Assembly: GCA_029204225.1 (NCBI GenBank)
Contig: CM055095.1
Location: 32,006,936 to 32,070,935, forward strand
Direction of reading: 5' to 3'
From: Diphasiastrum complanatum
Taxonomy: Eukaryota > Streptophyta > Lycopodiopsida > Lycopodiales > Lycopodiaceae
DNA length: 64,000 nucleotides
Under the pieces are notes generated by a model. That model saw only the letters and a list, made by a program, of their open reading frames with translations. It did no database searches and was not told the DNA's origin. Shown here piece by piece: positions 35,560 to 48,650 of this stretch. Position 1 is the stretch's first letter; every line of letters begins with the position of its first letter. A program made the translations under genes and the position numbers.

Positions 35560-36470
35560 ATCTGAAAAGGTTACTCGTGTGAGGGTTGGTTGTGAGAAGT
35601 TTTTTTCACTGATTTTTAGTCAAAAAACTTGATTTTTCAAAAATTATTGCGAAGTAACACTCGCAGGGTTTACAGGAGCTGTATCTGGTATGGATTTAAA
35701 TCTGAAAATGTCTGCGAAGGTTAACTCTCGTAGGAAGTAAAAATTTCACTGTGTGTGAGATTTCATAATCACTATTTTGCTTTGATATTCACCAATAAGT
35801 TATACTAACTCTCGTAGACTTCATCACTGATGTAAAAGGACATCCTAAAGCTAACGGAGTGGTCTGTGAGAGTTACTTTTGGAAGATTTTTCAGGATCTT
35901 TTGATTTTGTTGATTTTTTAGCACTCAAATCCAATTTTCTGCTCACTAGGATCAAACTAACTCTCGCAAGCTTTTTTGTGTCCTTGTCTCAATGAGACGG
36001 AACTCTAAAATTTTCTGCAAGGGTTCTTGGCCACTGGAACTAGAAATTTCACTGTTTGCGAGGGTTTTGATGGATTTTCCTGTCTTTTCCTCACTAGGAA
36101 CCTTTGCACTGGCACTTATACTTGGAACTAACTCTCGCAAGCTTCTTTGTGCCCTGGTCTTACTTAGATAGAACTTTAGAGAGCTTTGCGAGAGTTCATA
36201 TGATATTTTAAATTTTTTTGGTTTTTTTACAAGGGTTTTTTGAGTCTTTTTTTTATGGTTTCTCTCTAATTTTTCAAGATCTTCTTGGAACTAACTCTCG
36301 CAGGCTTTTATGCAGGTCTAGAACAGTACCATCCCTAGAGCTACTGCCAGTCATGCGAGGGTTGGTTCCCATCGGTTTTGGAGAGAACAAAATCTGATGA
36401 GAATTTTGTCTCTTTTCCTTCCAAAATGTAGATTTGTGTGTTTTTTGGATTTTTCAAGATTTTTGGCTGG
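35560..36470 (-). repeat. Leader word array: AACTCTCGCA in both orientations
   Basis: AACTCTCGCA/TGCGAGAGTT and close variants recur about twelve times in 0.9 kb between an LTR end (36,478) and gag. Longer flanking phrases (CTAACTCTCGCAAGCTT, then about 70 bp, then the inverted word) repeat near 35,950, 36,130 and 36,290. Confidence 0.75.
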
Positions 36471-36477
36471 ATGCCAG

Positions 36478-36681
36478 GGTGTGTATAATAGTCGGTGAGC
36501 AAGCCTTCCGCCTGTCAAAGAGAGTTAGAACACTTGGATAGGATCCTTACCTAGCTTAGATGCTACTTTTAGTTGATCTCTACGTTTTACACTAACACTA
36601 CCACCTTTAACACTACCCTCACTAACTTTACTCCACTAAACTAGCATTCAACATGATTTGTAGTGAAAAAGAGAGGGAGAG
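36478..36681 (-). repeat. LTR 3' end, second copy of the 11.17 kb repeat
   Basis: About 204 bp match 11,168-11,369. On the minus strand it ends TATTATACACA and is followed by the leader array and gag, so it is the 3' part of a 5' LTR. Confidence 0.7.
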
Positions 36682-36907
36682 AGAGAGTTAGATGGATAGA
36701 AGGAGCATAGAAGGTAGATGAATAGAGGAATAGAGAGAGAGGGGGAGTGAGAAGGGAGGTTAGCTCACTTGTTCATTGTACTTGCTCAGGGAGAAACATA
36801 AACTATTGAAACCAAAAAGCATGAACATGAAAGCAAATGGAAAACAAGAATAGCATTAGCAAGCATTGAATATCAAATGAGGATGCTTCTCTTCCAGAAA
36901 TGGTAGA

Positions 36908-36983
36908 GTGTCCTCCTTCTCATTAAGCATGGAAATATGGTACAAGTGTCCTCCTTCTCATTAAGCATGGAAATATGGTAAAA
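36908..36983. repeat. 38-bp tandem duplication
   Basis: GTGTCCTCCTTCTCATTAAG and following bases occur at 36,908 and 36,946, two adjacent copies. Confidence 0.85.
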
Positions 36984-37679
36984 TGATGGGCCAATTTCTT
37001 AAAATTTTACTTGCTTATATTGGTTGCAATGTCTTTATCCTTAGTATTGGTGATATTACTATACTTATGCCATAGTTTAATGTGCTTAAGCATATTAGCA
37101 TTATCATAAAGGTTAAGATTGCATATCTTGTTTGCCATGTTTAAGACTTGTTCTAAGCTTTTTAACACCAATATGGTGCTTATGAGACTGTTCTATGTGT
37201 ATATTCATAAATAAATTATCTTACCAATCTTTATTCCATTTGAAACTCCAATTAATGTTTCTAAAATTTATGCTGCAAGAGCCATAACAAACTGTTTTTC
37301 TAGAACTGTTGAGCTTAAAGGTACACTCACAATGTGGTCTTTGGTATAGAACATTTGTTTGACTTGTTTAAGGCTCTAGATTTTCAGCGATTATTGAGAT
37401 ATAATCCTTGATACATTTTTAGACATTAAGCTATGGATTTCAATTGGTCCTTCAGAGATTCAATGCAAGTTTGCATGATTAGAATCAATTTTGTCTTCCG
37501 TTGTTGCAGCCTAATTTTTCTTGCTATGATTCCTCATCCATTTCAAATCAAATTAGAACGAGATGTGTTAAATAGGGGTATGCAAAACATCATTGGTATT
37601 CCTTACCATATCAATGGAACTTATGGTTCATAATTTGGCAAATTGTCATATAATTCTACCAACAACATGTTTGTAGATT

Positions 37680-38590
37680 TGAACCATTTACTGAGATATA
37701 TTGTAAAATTTATAGAATTACAAATGAAAGTGTTAAGAAGCTGATATTAGTTCTCAAGTTAGATGATTCAGAAATAGTGAAGGGACATAAATTGGAAAGG
37801 GTTAGTGTTACACTCATGAATGGAGCATTCTCCAATACGACAAACTTAGAGGGCTCAATTTTAATGTGGAATGGCATTTGGCTGGAGACTTGAAGACATT
37901 GAAATGCATGTTCAATGTCTCTCATGGAGCAAATTTGAAACATCCATCCTATATTGCATGAAAACTACAAAAGACATGTCGAAGAGCACAAAAGTTTCAA
38001 GGGATATAGAATGCCCAAATTGGAAACCAGTGCTACCATTACTCTTAAAAATGTTCATATTTTCACACTTCATGGGGAGGTAAGGATCATAGAAAAGCTG
38101 ATATACCTTCATATTTTGTTTGCTTGGAATACTAAGCCAGAGTCATCATCCAAACAAGCAATAGCTCGATTAGAGGAAGTTTTGTCAAAAGTAGGTGCTA
38201 AAAAAAAACATGTTAAAATACAAAAGGATGTGAAGCTTTCAGACAAAATGGAAAACATCCCTTGCAAACCAACCATAGGAGGAGACAAAGCTCGTCGTTC
38301 CTTATCAAACTATTTTGGGAAATCGACCAAAGTTGAATATTCGATATGGAAAGATGTTATTTCTACCACCTCAAGATTTTGAAGATAAAGGAACAAGAAG
38401 GCTTAAAAAAGTTGAAGTCTGGATGAAGCTTGACAACATGGTCAACTTACTCAGAAAAGATAATCTTTCTTATACCGATGTCCTCAAGTTTAGGATGATT
38501 AGATTACTTGAATTCAAACATCCGTTGTTGTTTCATGAACTCATTGTCAGATTAGCAAAAGTTATCTGCAAATATTTTCCCTGGTAGGAA
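37680..38590 (+). pseudogene. Unrecognised protein-coding relic
   Basis: Successive open pieces in shifting frames read as ordinary soluble protein: KLERVSVTLMNGAFSN, then 37,954-38,382 (142 codons with LFAWNTKPESSSKQAIARLE), then 38,315-38,587 (VEVWMKLDNMVNLLRK). Stops and shifts separate them. I do not recognise a domain. The pieces could be exons of a decayed host gene, since no retroelement motif is near. Confidence 0.35.
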
Positions 38591-38983
38591 AAGTCTTTGC
38601 AAACTTCTCAGGTTCCTTGTTTGCAACAGAGCAACATTTCATTGAAATACACAACATGGTGGAACATCTTCAAAGAATAGTTACATCATCCAACTATTTC
38701 AATGGTTTTATAGACGTGTGCAAATTTGATACACAACTAGATCAATAAATTATCAAAAATCTCGAAAGGCATGCAAATTCATACATAAAAATGATGTGAA
38801 TGCTAGAAATTTACAATAGTTGTATCATCATTTGCGATACTAGCAAAAACACTACATGTATTGTGTTATATCTCAAATGTAAAAAGAAGTACAATCATTT
38901 CTTCTCTTCATCTTTAATGACCAACTTTGCTATATGGTCATGGTGGAATTTTTTTCTATCTATGAGATCTAAGAACTCTCTAA

Positions 38984-39325
38984 TCATATTGGATAGAAAT
39001 CCTCCCTTAGATCAAAAACATTTCCAATCTCATTCAATGACAAGTAAGCAACATCATTCATCCAAGAAACTAGCAGATCTAGTATAGTTTTACTCTTGTC
39101 ATTCAAAGCTGTGTTATAGAGAGATGAACTTGACAAAGCATGAGCTTGAATTGGGTCATAAACTGTGACAAATCTTGCATCCTCATCGTTACCTAACACT
39201 TCATCAACAATCAGAGACTCGGATATCACAAGAGCACCAGATGAAGAGCCAACCTCAATGCGTGCCACACTTGGAGATTCAGACTCATCTGGAATCAAAA
39301 CAATAAGATAAAAAACGTATCCCAT
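38984..39325 (-). other. Isolated open frame, unrecognised
   Basis: 113 codons on the minus strand, acidic and Ser-rich (SESLIVDEVLGNDEDARFVT). It may be an exon or chance. Confidence 0.2.
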
Positions 39326-39503
39326 GCCCTCCTACACAAACTGACATGATCGATTGTCCTACTCACAATAGACAATCCGCTTAAAATCACTCATAGGTTT
39401 TGTGAAGCAACAGTCGTGCCTCTGCTTTGACTGTGGTTGGGGCGTGGCGAAATGAATAAAACAAAGTCCATCCATTAGCATCATGGACTCATTCAAACAT
39501 TCA

Positions 39504-40265
<762 letters not shown>

Positions 40266-40734
40266 GAAAATCTGGTTCAGTCTGATTCAGTTGTATAAGC
40301 TTTAAATGTGATATTGTAATTAGTGTACAGTTAATTAGATCTATTGTATTTGGTTGTGACCGGGACGTGACCCATCGTTGACTTATCAGTCACAGGCACT
40401 TGTCCCATAGCCGGCTACTTGGGTTAGCTGAGTAGCCACACGTAGAGAAATTAGCATGTACAGTATATTTTTGACGGCACTTGCTATACTCAGAGGCATG
40501 TCCTGCGTTTGTCAATCTTTTAGCCCATGTTGGGCCTATTAGTTATATAGGTGTATATATTTCAGTGTGTTGACACTTGTTGAGCCCCATGCATGTTGGG
40601 GCTTTTACTATATGTACAGTTTTCTCTTTGTAATCAATAACTTTTGTTGTGCCATCTTTGAGAGCTTGTGAGGATTGGTTATGGTGATTGTGTGATGCGA
40701 TCTGCATATTGCACTAGATTCTATCATAATTTCA
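40266..40734 (+). repeat. Candidate 5' LTR with Met-type primer site
   Basis: The right end ATAATTTCA is 3 bp before a primer site. A plausible left end is TGAAAATCTGG at about 40,266, giving a short inverted terminus. No second copy is in the window, so the left boundary is uncertain. Confidence 0.45.
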
Positions 40735-40737
40735 ACT

Positions 40738-40749
40738 TGGTATCAAAGC
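40738..40749 (+). other. Primer binding site (initiator Met, one mismatch)
   Basis: TGGTATCAAAGC differs from the consensus TGGTATCAGAGC at one base. Confidence 0.65.
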
Positions 40750-41305
40750 AGCAGGGTGTTGCAGGTATGCACGATCTGGTGAAGCTATGGGATAACGTCT
40801 TTCACCAGGAGAAATAGCACTCAGAGCATCTCAGGAGAGAGGACTCCATACGGGGTATTGGGCAGTCCGGATGGAAAGAGATAGCAAATTTCCTTCGATC
40901 AGAGCTTCGAGGAAGATCAGAATGATCATTGTAGGTGGATTCCAAGGAGAATTCACGGAAAAACTTGCAGTTTTGGTGGTTTTGGAAAAATCATTGGTGG
41001 TGGCTTAGATTTTTTCGTGGTGGCTTAGTTATCACTGTGTGGACAGCTGTTTGGCGTAACGGGGCTTGCATGGGTATGCAAAGAGCAGTGACAGAGAGCC
41101 AGGGCAATTTACAAGAACAAATTTGATTCAAAATAGAGAAAATTTAGAAAATTTTGAGTTTTGTGGGGTGTTGACGGATTTCTAAGAAAATTAGACTATT
41201 TGCAGTCAATATCGCACCGATTTTAGAACCGTAAATTGCATCAGGGCACTGGACGTAGGGCGACCTCAGTGTGGAAGAAAGCTGCAAGAGAAAGCTCAGA
41301 GAAAG

Positions 41306-41827
41306 TGTTATGTCCATGACCAGTACATAGGATACAATATACTCCTAGTTTTGGATACACGGTACTCCAGTGAAACAAGCTGTTAGTTATGCCACGTCAT
41401 GCTGGACGTGACCCGAAAGTAACTAATATCTTTGTGAGGCCCAGAACACACTAAATGGAGTTTAGACAAGGTATGAGACAGTGTATGCAGGTGTAGAGTT
41501 ATCAATAGCAATTCTATGAATAGTTGGTCTCTGCTTAGGACTCTATTCTAGGTGAATCTATGTATAGAAAATTTAGGGCTATGCATGGCTATATGCCCAG
41601 GTTGCTTTTGGCTCTATATATTGGGTCCAAACTCGCCCTACTCCTCATCATGGTCTTGGATTCGTTGTCAGGCTCTCACTCTATATACATGCTTCTTGTT
41701 CCTTGGCTTAGAGGTGAGGCTTCTAGAATTTGATTGGATGCTTCTACTTGGTTGGGTGGTTTCTCCATAGTGTGTTATCCATTATGTTTGTACTTTGTAA
41801 GCAGGATCTAAGGAGATTCCCTGATTG
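41306..41827 (+). repeat. Candidate Gypsy 5' LTR
   Basis: A perfect Met-type primer site ends this region. TGTTATGTCC at 41,306 is the best LTR start. A CTCTATATA motif near 41,610 could be its TATA box. It interrupts the leader of the element whose primer site is at 40,738. The 3' boundary lacks a clear CA. Confidence 0.5.
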
Positions 41828-41840
41828 TGGTATCAGAGCA
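41828..41840 (+). other. Primer binding site (initiator Met)
   Basis: TGGTATCAGAGCA, perfect match to the usual plant site. Confidence 0.8.
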
Positions 41841-43603
41841 AGGCTTACAAGCTTGAAGAGGTGGTGCTTTTCATTGGAGCTTGGTGGTGATCAACTAGTA
41901 TTCTCATCCAAGGAGTGGTGCAAGGTTGCAAGTTGGTGGATCTTTCCAATTTCAATTTGCATGATCCATATCTCTCTTAAATTCATGGTGGTTTATGGAG
42001 AATTGTGCTAGAAAATCAATTTTGGTTGTCTTTTTGGAGTTTTAACATGTGTAATTCAAAACTAGTTATGGATCTGAAATTTCCAACAAGTTAATTCACT
42101 TTGAAGTAGTTGAAATTCAGGTTGCATGTTGGATCTTCCCATGTTTTTTGGATTCTAGACACTTTTGTGGCCAAATTTGGCTTGTTTTCCATGATTTTGG
42201 CACAAAAATGATTGTAGAATTCAAAATCCAGCAAGTTCAGATCAATAGGATGTTTATAACTCTGTAAATAGGATTGCATGTGGTTTAGAAAAATGTTCTT
42301 GCCATTAGTTTCCAATTTGTCAAGGTGAAAAAACCTAGAAAGGGCCAAAATCCATGATTTTTGCTTGTCTTTTCATGAAATTGGATGGTAGGAGGTTGTT
42401 GAACATCAATTAAAGTTGGAAAAAGGTGAATCATAGTCTTTTTAAGCTGTCCTAGAAGTTAGAGCCAAGAATTCTAGCAATTGGGTTTGTAGGAAGTCAA
42501 AAATTGTCAAAAATTGACCAATTTTGGTGAATTTTTGGGTGTGGATTTCTCTAAATCCATAAGGGGATCATATTGGATTTTCTGCAACATGATTTGTATT
42601 CCTTTTTACCTTCCCAATAAGCTATCAGACCTGTAAATTGATGGGTAGAGACTTATGTTTCAATTCCATTAAGTTTGTAGCAATTTTGACTTCTAGAAGT
42701 CAAGAATGGTTCTCAGCCCAACTGCTTCATAGGATCTGTATGAAGGCTTCATGGAACTCTTAGAGACCATTTAATACTGTTTGGATCATCACTTTTAGGC
42801 TTGGTTGAGTGTTTGCATGATTTTAGGCAGATTGGGCTTGAAAAAGTGCGCCCTCCTACAGGTTTTTTGGCTGTTCTGAACTCGCACGTGTGAATCCTAG
42901 GTGGTAGGCTGACATGGCAAGAGTCTTGTTCACTAGATCTCCCTTTGTACTAAGCTTTACAACACCCAACTTGGTGTCTTGTAGCCAAAGTTGTGATCAT
43001 CTGAAGTTTTGAAAATTTTGTGAGCAAAATTGGTAGAATTTCAAATTGTATAGATTGCATGCAAGTCAATTTCGTATTTTGAGGTACTATGCTTGCATGG
43101 AATGTCTGCATGTTGATTCTTAGAGCGATTCTAACATGCATGAGTGGTTTAGATCTGCTTTGAGTGGTTATACGCATGTGCTCTAACTGATAGATACAAA
43201 ACTGAGTTTTATAGTTGACAATTTCCGTAGAACTTGATTTTACATAAAATTTTGTAATGGTAAAAAATCAGTTTAATGTCACATGTCTTGCATTTTTTAT
43301 GGACATTAATGCAGTAGGGTTAAGAATTGAACAGTGAATCGAATTTTCAATTTCGATTGCTTAATAACTGATAGTGGTTTTTTATGAATTTTTGAAAAAC
43401 GTAAATTTAAAAAAAAAAATTAAAGTGCGAAAACTCAAAATTTTTCGTTTTTCCAGTTTCTTAAATTATCTATATAATTGACTAAAAATAGTAATTTGAC
43501 CATGCTGGAGTCAATTCCAGTCGGTTTTTTGATCAACTGTGCTTCACTATAAGTTGATTTGATATTAACTAAATTTAGTAATTTCCAAGATAGATAAATC
43601 AAG
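41841..43603 (+). other. Long untranslated leader of a Gypsy element
   Basis: About 1.76 kb without coding similarity between the primer site and gag. AT-rich, with no obvious word array. Confidence 0.45.
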
Positions 43604-44490
43604 ATGGCTGAAGAAACTTCAAATCAAGCTGCGAATCCAAGTGCACCATCTTACATGGTGATTTGTCAGCAGTTGAGTACGACGCTCGATGATATGAATA
43701 ATCGTAATCAGATGAGAGATCAACAAATGGAGGTTCTGTTGAATCAAGTCAAATTGATGTCTTCACCCAATTTCGGTTTTCAACCAGAGGTTTATGCGGG
43801 GGAGAAGAAGGAGAAGAAACCTAAAGTCGTCGAGGACTGGCTGGCCAAGTGGAGTAGTTAATTCAATCTACACGAAGTTCATGATGAGAAGAAAATTGAA
43901 AGCGTCGTGCTGTTCTTACGCGACAAAGCGTCATCATGGTGGCGAGACTTACCAATGAAGCCAACTACTTGGGATGCGTTTGCGGAAGTTTTCAAAAAAC
44001 CTTTCGTAATTGCTGATGACGTTGACTACTACCTGAAGTTCGTGAACTGCAGGATGGGTACAAAGAGTTTAGACTCTTATATCTAGGAATTCATGGACCT
44101 ATGGAATAGGGTTCCATCATTCGATGCGAAGTTGGCACTTTGGTAGTTTGTCCGAGGTTTGTCAACCGACTATCAGAACGAATACAGGCGAAATGTGCTT
44201 CGAAACCTCAAGGATGCATTTCGGATTGCGAAAGCATATGATGGCATCCAAGAAACAGTTTGCGCAAATTCCAACCACTTTGAAAACCAAGAGGGGTAAG
44301 AAGCACGGTCCAGACCAAGCAAAATATTTTGACGAATTCAATCATGTAGCATCTGAACCCAAGAAGCCGAAGAGAAAGAGATTTAAGAAATATATGTTCC
44401 GAAAAAAGGCTAAGAAAGAGAATTTATGTTTTGTCTGTAAGAAGCCTGGACACATGATGAAATTTTGTCTAAAAAGGAAGAAAATGTCTA
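43604..44490 (+). pseudogene. Gypsy Gag (Met-primed element)
   Basis: Starts MAEETSNQAANPSAPS at 43,604. After a stop at 43,859 the frame continues through the Gag core (KASSWWRDLP, NRVPSFDAKLALW, FVRGLSTDYQNEYRRN) and, after a shift, a zinc knuckle CFVCKKPGHMMKFC near 44,430, preceded by a Lys/Arg-rich segment. The layout and Met primer resemble chromovirus-like Gypsy elements. Several stops mark decay. Confidence 0.8.
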
Positions 44491-44559
44491 CCCACATGAT
44501 TGAGATCCCAAGTGGCAATGGTAAGACTCTGGAAATTAACTTGACTAATTGTGAGTTGA

Positions 44560-45060
44560 ATGTGTTTTCAGTACTACTTCTTTCTTGCCTAATGAACTCT
44601 TCCGTTTAATTGGCACAACTAAAGATCAAGAAGTGAGTATTCTATTGGACAGTAGTTCAGCTCATAATTTTGTTAATTCTCGTCTTGTGCAAAAACTCAG
44701 CTTGAAAACTGAGCCAACAATCATAGATATAAAGTTTATCTAGCTTCAGGAACAGAGTTGAAGACTTGGAACGTAAAAGTTCCGAAGCTCCCAGTTTTGA
44801 TGCAAGGACATAGACCTAGCCCGTACTGATTTAATCTTAGGTTATGAGTGATTATTTAGTAAATCGCCTTCTCTGTTGATTGATTTTGAGAAGCATGTTC
44901 TCACTTTCAAGGACGGTGATAAGGTAGTTACGTTATTTGGCAGTAATTTTGTACGTCCGTTGGATCAAATTTCTACAGTTAATGAAATGGAAACATTGGA
45001 TTATTCAGAGTATGAAGTTTATTCAATATGTGTTATTCCAGTTGTGGATGAATCTAAATG
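44560..45060 (+). pseudogene. Gypsy aspartic protease (decayed)
   Basis: The frame has the segment ILLDSSSAHNFVNSRLV near 44,645, where the active-site DSG/DTG-type triad reads DSS. Then LILGYE and SPSLIDFEKHVLTFKDGD follow. Stops and shifts are frequent. Confidence 0.65.
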
Positions 45061-45830
45061 GTTGTGAATTCTCAGCAATGAATTTAGAGATGTTTTTCCA
45101 TCTGAATTACCTCATGGTTTACCACCGTCTAGGTTAGTAGACCACAGGCTTGAGCTAATTCCAGGGAGTCAACCTATCTCTAGACAACCTTATAGGTTTT
45201 CTCAGAAAGAGGAGACAGAGATTTTAAATCAAATAGAAAACTATCTGAGGATGGGACATATAGAACCTAGTAAATCACCATGGGGTGCTTCTGTTCTTCT
45301 TAAAGCAAAGAAAGATGGAGGTTTTTGGATGTGTGTGGATTACAAGGGTCTTAATAAAGTGACTATCAAAAATAAATATCCATTACCCATGATGGATGAC
45401 CTTGTAGATCGCTTGGGTGGAGCACGGTATTTTACCAAGATAGATCTCAGGACAGGGTACCATCAAATAAGAATTAAGTCGGAAGATGTCCAAAAGACAG
45501 GATTTCGTTCTAGATTTGGTCATTATGAATTCTTAGTATTGCCATTTGGATTAAGGAATGCTCCAACAACGTTTCAGCAAATGATGACTGATTTATTTTG
45601 TCCATATTTGGGGAAATTTGTGGTTGTATTCTTAGACGATATTCTCGTTTACAGTAAATCCTTGGTGAAACACGTAGAACAATTAAATTTCGTATTGATG
45701 AAACTCCGTCAGGAGTTACTCTTGTGTTTGTGTGAATTCTTTAAACAAGAGCTACTTAATCTCGGTCATAAGATCACTGTAAATGGGATCAAGGTTGATG
45801 AGACTTTCCTTCCAGAGATTTATTGAAGAT
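45061..45830 (+). pseudogene. Gypsy reverse transcriptase
   Basis: From RDVFPSELPHGLPPSR through WGASVLLKAKKDGGFWMCVD, NKYPLPMMDDLVDRLGGA, FTKIDLRTGYHQIRI and LPFGLRNAPTTFQQMM to the catalytic box FLDD near 45,640, with both Asp present. The longest open piece is 45,251-45,826. The thumb decays after LGHKITVNGIKVDE. Confidence 0.9.
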
Positions 45831-45839
45831 TATGCTAAG

Positions 45840-46350
45840 TAAGCAGCACCTCTTAATAATCTGACAAAGGGATTTGTTAATAAAAAGAAAAAGAGAAACC
45901 AACCTAGTCCGCCTGTTGTTTGGAACGAGGAATTGAATCAATGTTTTGAGAAACTTAAAACAATGATCGTTTTAGCTGGAAATTCAAATTTACCTTATGT
46001 CATGAGAACGGACGCAAGTGATGTTGCAGTTGGAGTAGTTCTATTCCAAATGGATAGGCCACTAACGTGTGAGAGCAAAAAATTCACCGGTCTTCAGTTG
46101 CCTTATACTACGCAGGAAAAGGATATGTTTGCTGTAATCCATGCACTTAAAACCTACAGACACTACTTGTATGGTAGTAAGTTTGTAGTGTATACGGATC
46201 ACCAGCCTCTTAAGTATTTTTGGAACCAACATGATCTTCGGGGGAGAAAAGCTCGATGGGCTGAATTGATGCAAGAATTCGATCATGAAATCTGTTACAT
46301 AAGAGGCAAATCTAATCAAGTTGCAGATGCTCTTAGTCGGATAGACATGT
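45840..46350 (+). pseudogene. Gypsy RNase H; element ends here
   Basis: TDASDVAVGVVLFQMD (first Asp), EKDMFAVIHALKTYRHYL (Glu), YTDHQPLKYF (Asp) and SNQVADALSRI, without internal stop from 45,933. Integrase should follow but is absent: after about 46,350 the sequence turns into the word array and other material. Confidence 0.88.
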
Positions 46351-46439
46351 CGGTGGCACACATGTGTGTATTTTTTTCACTACAAAACCTAGATTCATTC
46401 ATTTTTGGATTTTTTTTTATCGGGACTTCAAGAAGAGCT

Positions 46440-46680
46440 GCATATCGCCACGACACGGGACAATCCTGTTTATTTGCTTGAATATTGGGATATGGCGTTG
46501 CTACAATATCCCACTCTCATATTGCTGCTACGCATGGAAGTGTCCGATCTTGAACCACGGGTCATCTATCTCGCGTCGCTGCAATATCCAGAGACCATAT
46601 CGCAACCATGCATTGTAGGTTGTTTTATTCATCATAAGGGTTTCCGTCTCGCGTCGTTGCGATATTGGGCCATCTAATGG
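46440..46680 (+). repeat. Word array: GCAATATCC/GCGATATTG
   Basis: At least five copies of CAATATCC, ATATCGCAAC or the inverted form, with CTCGCGTCG twice, in 240 bp after the truncated Gypsy pol. Confidence 0.6.
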
Positions 46681-46702
46681 CCTGTACAAAGTAGATAGTG
46701 AG

Positions 46703-47022
46703 GCTGCCTCCTCCTCCACCAAGGGTTAGAGGAACAGGAAGAACACGAAGAGCTGGAAGACCTAGACATCCATGTCTAAGGGATATCATATATCTACAAA
46801 GGCATAGGAAACTAGTTTTCAAGGCTGCTGTCTACAAATCTATCAGATGGTGATGCTGGAACTTTCACATGGTGTCAGATGGAATCCCACAACTCTGAAA
46901 GCCCTGCATACTGCTTACAAGGACTTCCAAACAAAAATGTTTGAAGATTCAGTGCTCTGCGTGGTGCCCACAAAGACGGTGACAATCATGAACAAGGACC
47001 TGCACCTTGTAATGAAGCTTTA
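46703..47022 (+). pseudogene. Histone H3-type pseudogene (CENH3-like), intronless
   Basis: The first part (46,703-46,850) has an Arg/Pro-rich tail and RPRHPCLRDI, aligning without gaps to RPGTVALREI of H3. KAAVYKSIR then aligns with the PFQRLVR helix. After a frameshift near 46,846 the second part (46,848-47,022) reads SHGVRWNPTTLKALHTA, FEDSVLC and KTVTIMNKDLHLVMKL. These match the H3 segments ALQEA, FEDxxLC and KRVTIMPKDxxLARR in order and spacing. RW instead of RFQ in loop 1 and FEDS instead of FEDT are CENH3-like traits, and the tail is not canonical. No intron is visible, which suggests a retrocopy. The last ten H3 residues are lost to a stop. Confidence 0.75.
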
Positions 47023-47144
47023 AAAAACATAATATGATCAAGTCTTCAATTCCAGCTTCACTTTTAGGCCACCACCTACTCCGAGGGGATCTGTACCACC
47101 TAGGCGAAAGAGGAAGCAAACAAAATCCCAAATGAACAAAAGAA

Positions 47145-47408
47145 GTGTTAGCCTCTCCCAGCCCCTCTCGTCCTCAAATTAATGTTTCCACGTCAAGAGC
47201 TGTGCATCAGCTGAATAGCCCACCAACCGCCCCTCCATACGAAAGCAAAAGTCCTCCATCTCAACATTCAACTGATCTGAATGTTGTTGTAGATAATGTA
47301 GATTATTCTTCAAATATTAGAGAAATTTATAAAATTTTATGTATTAGATTTCTTGTTAGTCCTAAGGACACATTTTTAGATTATGAAAGTTATATAGCTT
47401 TTGATTAG
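47145..47408 (+). other. Small open frame, unrecognised
   Basis: 87 codons, Ser/Pro/Gln-rich at the start, then hydrophobic and charged (NIREIYKILCIRFLVSPKD). It lies between the histone relic and the ubiquitin-like cluster. It could be a first exon. Confidence 0.25.
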
Positions 47409-47897
47409 TACTTAGTAAAAGAATCATTAGAGAAACTTAGAGCCCAAAGAGGGCCTTTGAAAAAGATGCTTTTTATTTTTTTCTTATTTTCGTTGCCATG
47501 TGGATCAATTGAAACCTTGAAATCGAGGTTCTATGTAACGTAGAATTTTTCAAATATAAATAAAATAAAAACTTTTAAAATATATTGCTGTTTCGTCGGG
47601 CAGCATGTGGAAATGCTATTGGTTGATGAGGCCTGCCCTTCCAGCTCATCACTGCCCAAAGAGACCCAAAAGTATTGAAAATGAATATGATAGATGGTTG
47701 AGATGAGAAGATCGATGTACCATGTATATGCATTGTCAAATCATGGTTAATAGGGTTAACCAGAGTTAATTTGTGGCGCCAAATAGATCAGTGTTTCAAA
47801 TTTTCCCCAACACATTTTCTCATATTCATGGCTTTTTGTCTACGCAAATTTTTAGATTCATAGTTCATTGTTTCAGATTTTTGCATGCAAATTACGA

Positions 47898-48650
47898 ATG
47901 GCGCCATCAAGGAAGCCGTGCTCCTCAATCGACTCTGTGCTTCTATTCAACGAGACAGATGATAAAGGATTATGGGTGCCAAGAAAATATTCAAAAAACT
48001 CTTGGATTTTGATGCATCCATCATCAAGAGGAGCATTTCGAAAAAGGAAAAGGTCAAAACTATCATTTCGATTTTATTGGAAGGCCTTATTTTTGGATTT
48101 CAGAACATCATCAGGAGGAAAATCTATTTCTGAAATTCTAGTCCAACATATATATATGCATTCAGAAATAAATGTGCAAGGATTCAACCGTCAAGATCAC
48201 AAAAAAGCAACTGTGAGTATTGATATTTTTGATACTTTGATTTTTGTCATTCATAAATATCTAATAGTAAACTTGCCAATCTGATCATTTTTCTCTTGCA
48301 TATTTATATCCATCCAACATAAATGAATGAGAGCCGAGTGGATCTTTAGCAGTTGTGTTAGATGTTATTCACACTGATATTGGACAGCTGCAATATCAAG
48401 GTAGAACTGCAAAAGATCTAGCAGATAGTGGGATCTTTTTTTATGAATCAATGTACATTCCTGATACAAAAGGAAATTTTGAACAAATAGTACCAATTCC
48501 ATTACCTAGTTTTGAAAGTGATGAATGGATTGCACCAGATGCTACAGTTTCAGAATCGTTTCGTTGCAAGATATATAATGATGTAAAAAATTCATTAAAA
48601 ATGAGCACGAGATTAAAAACAGTCAGATTGAGTTGGTTTATTTCCTTGAA
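47898..48650 (+). pseudogene. Upstream exons possibly belonging to the ubiquitin-like gene
   Basis: 47,898-48,209 (MAPSRKPCSSIDSV start, basic patch FRKRKRSK) ends at a donor-like ACT then GTGAGT. 48,354-48,650 begins after TTTAGCAG and contains DLADSGIFFYES and PLPSFESDEWIAPDATV. The phases do not join cleanly with these sites, so the exon model is incomplete. No domain recognised. Confidence 0.3.
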
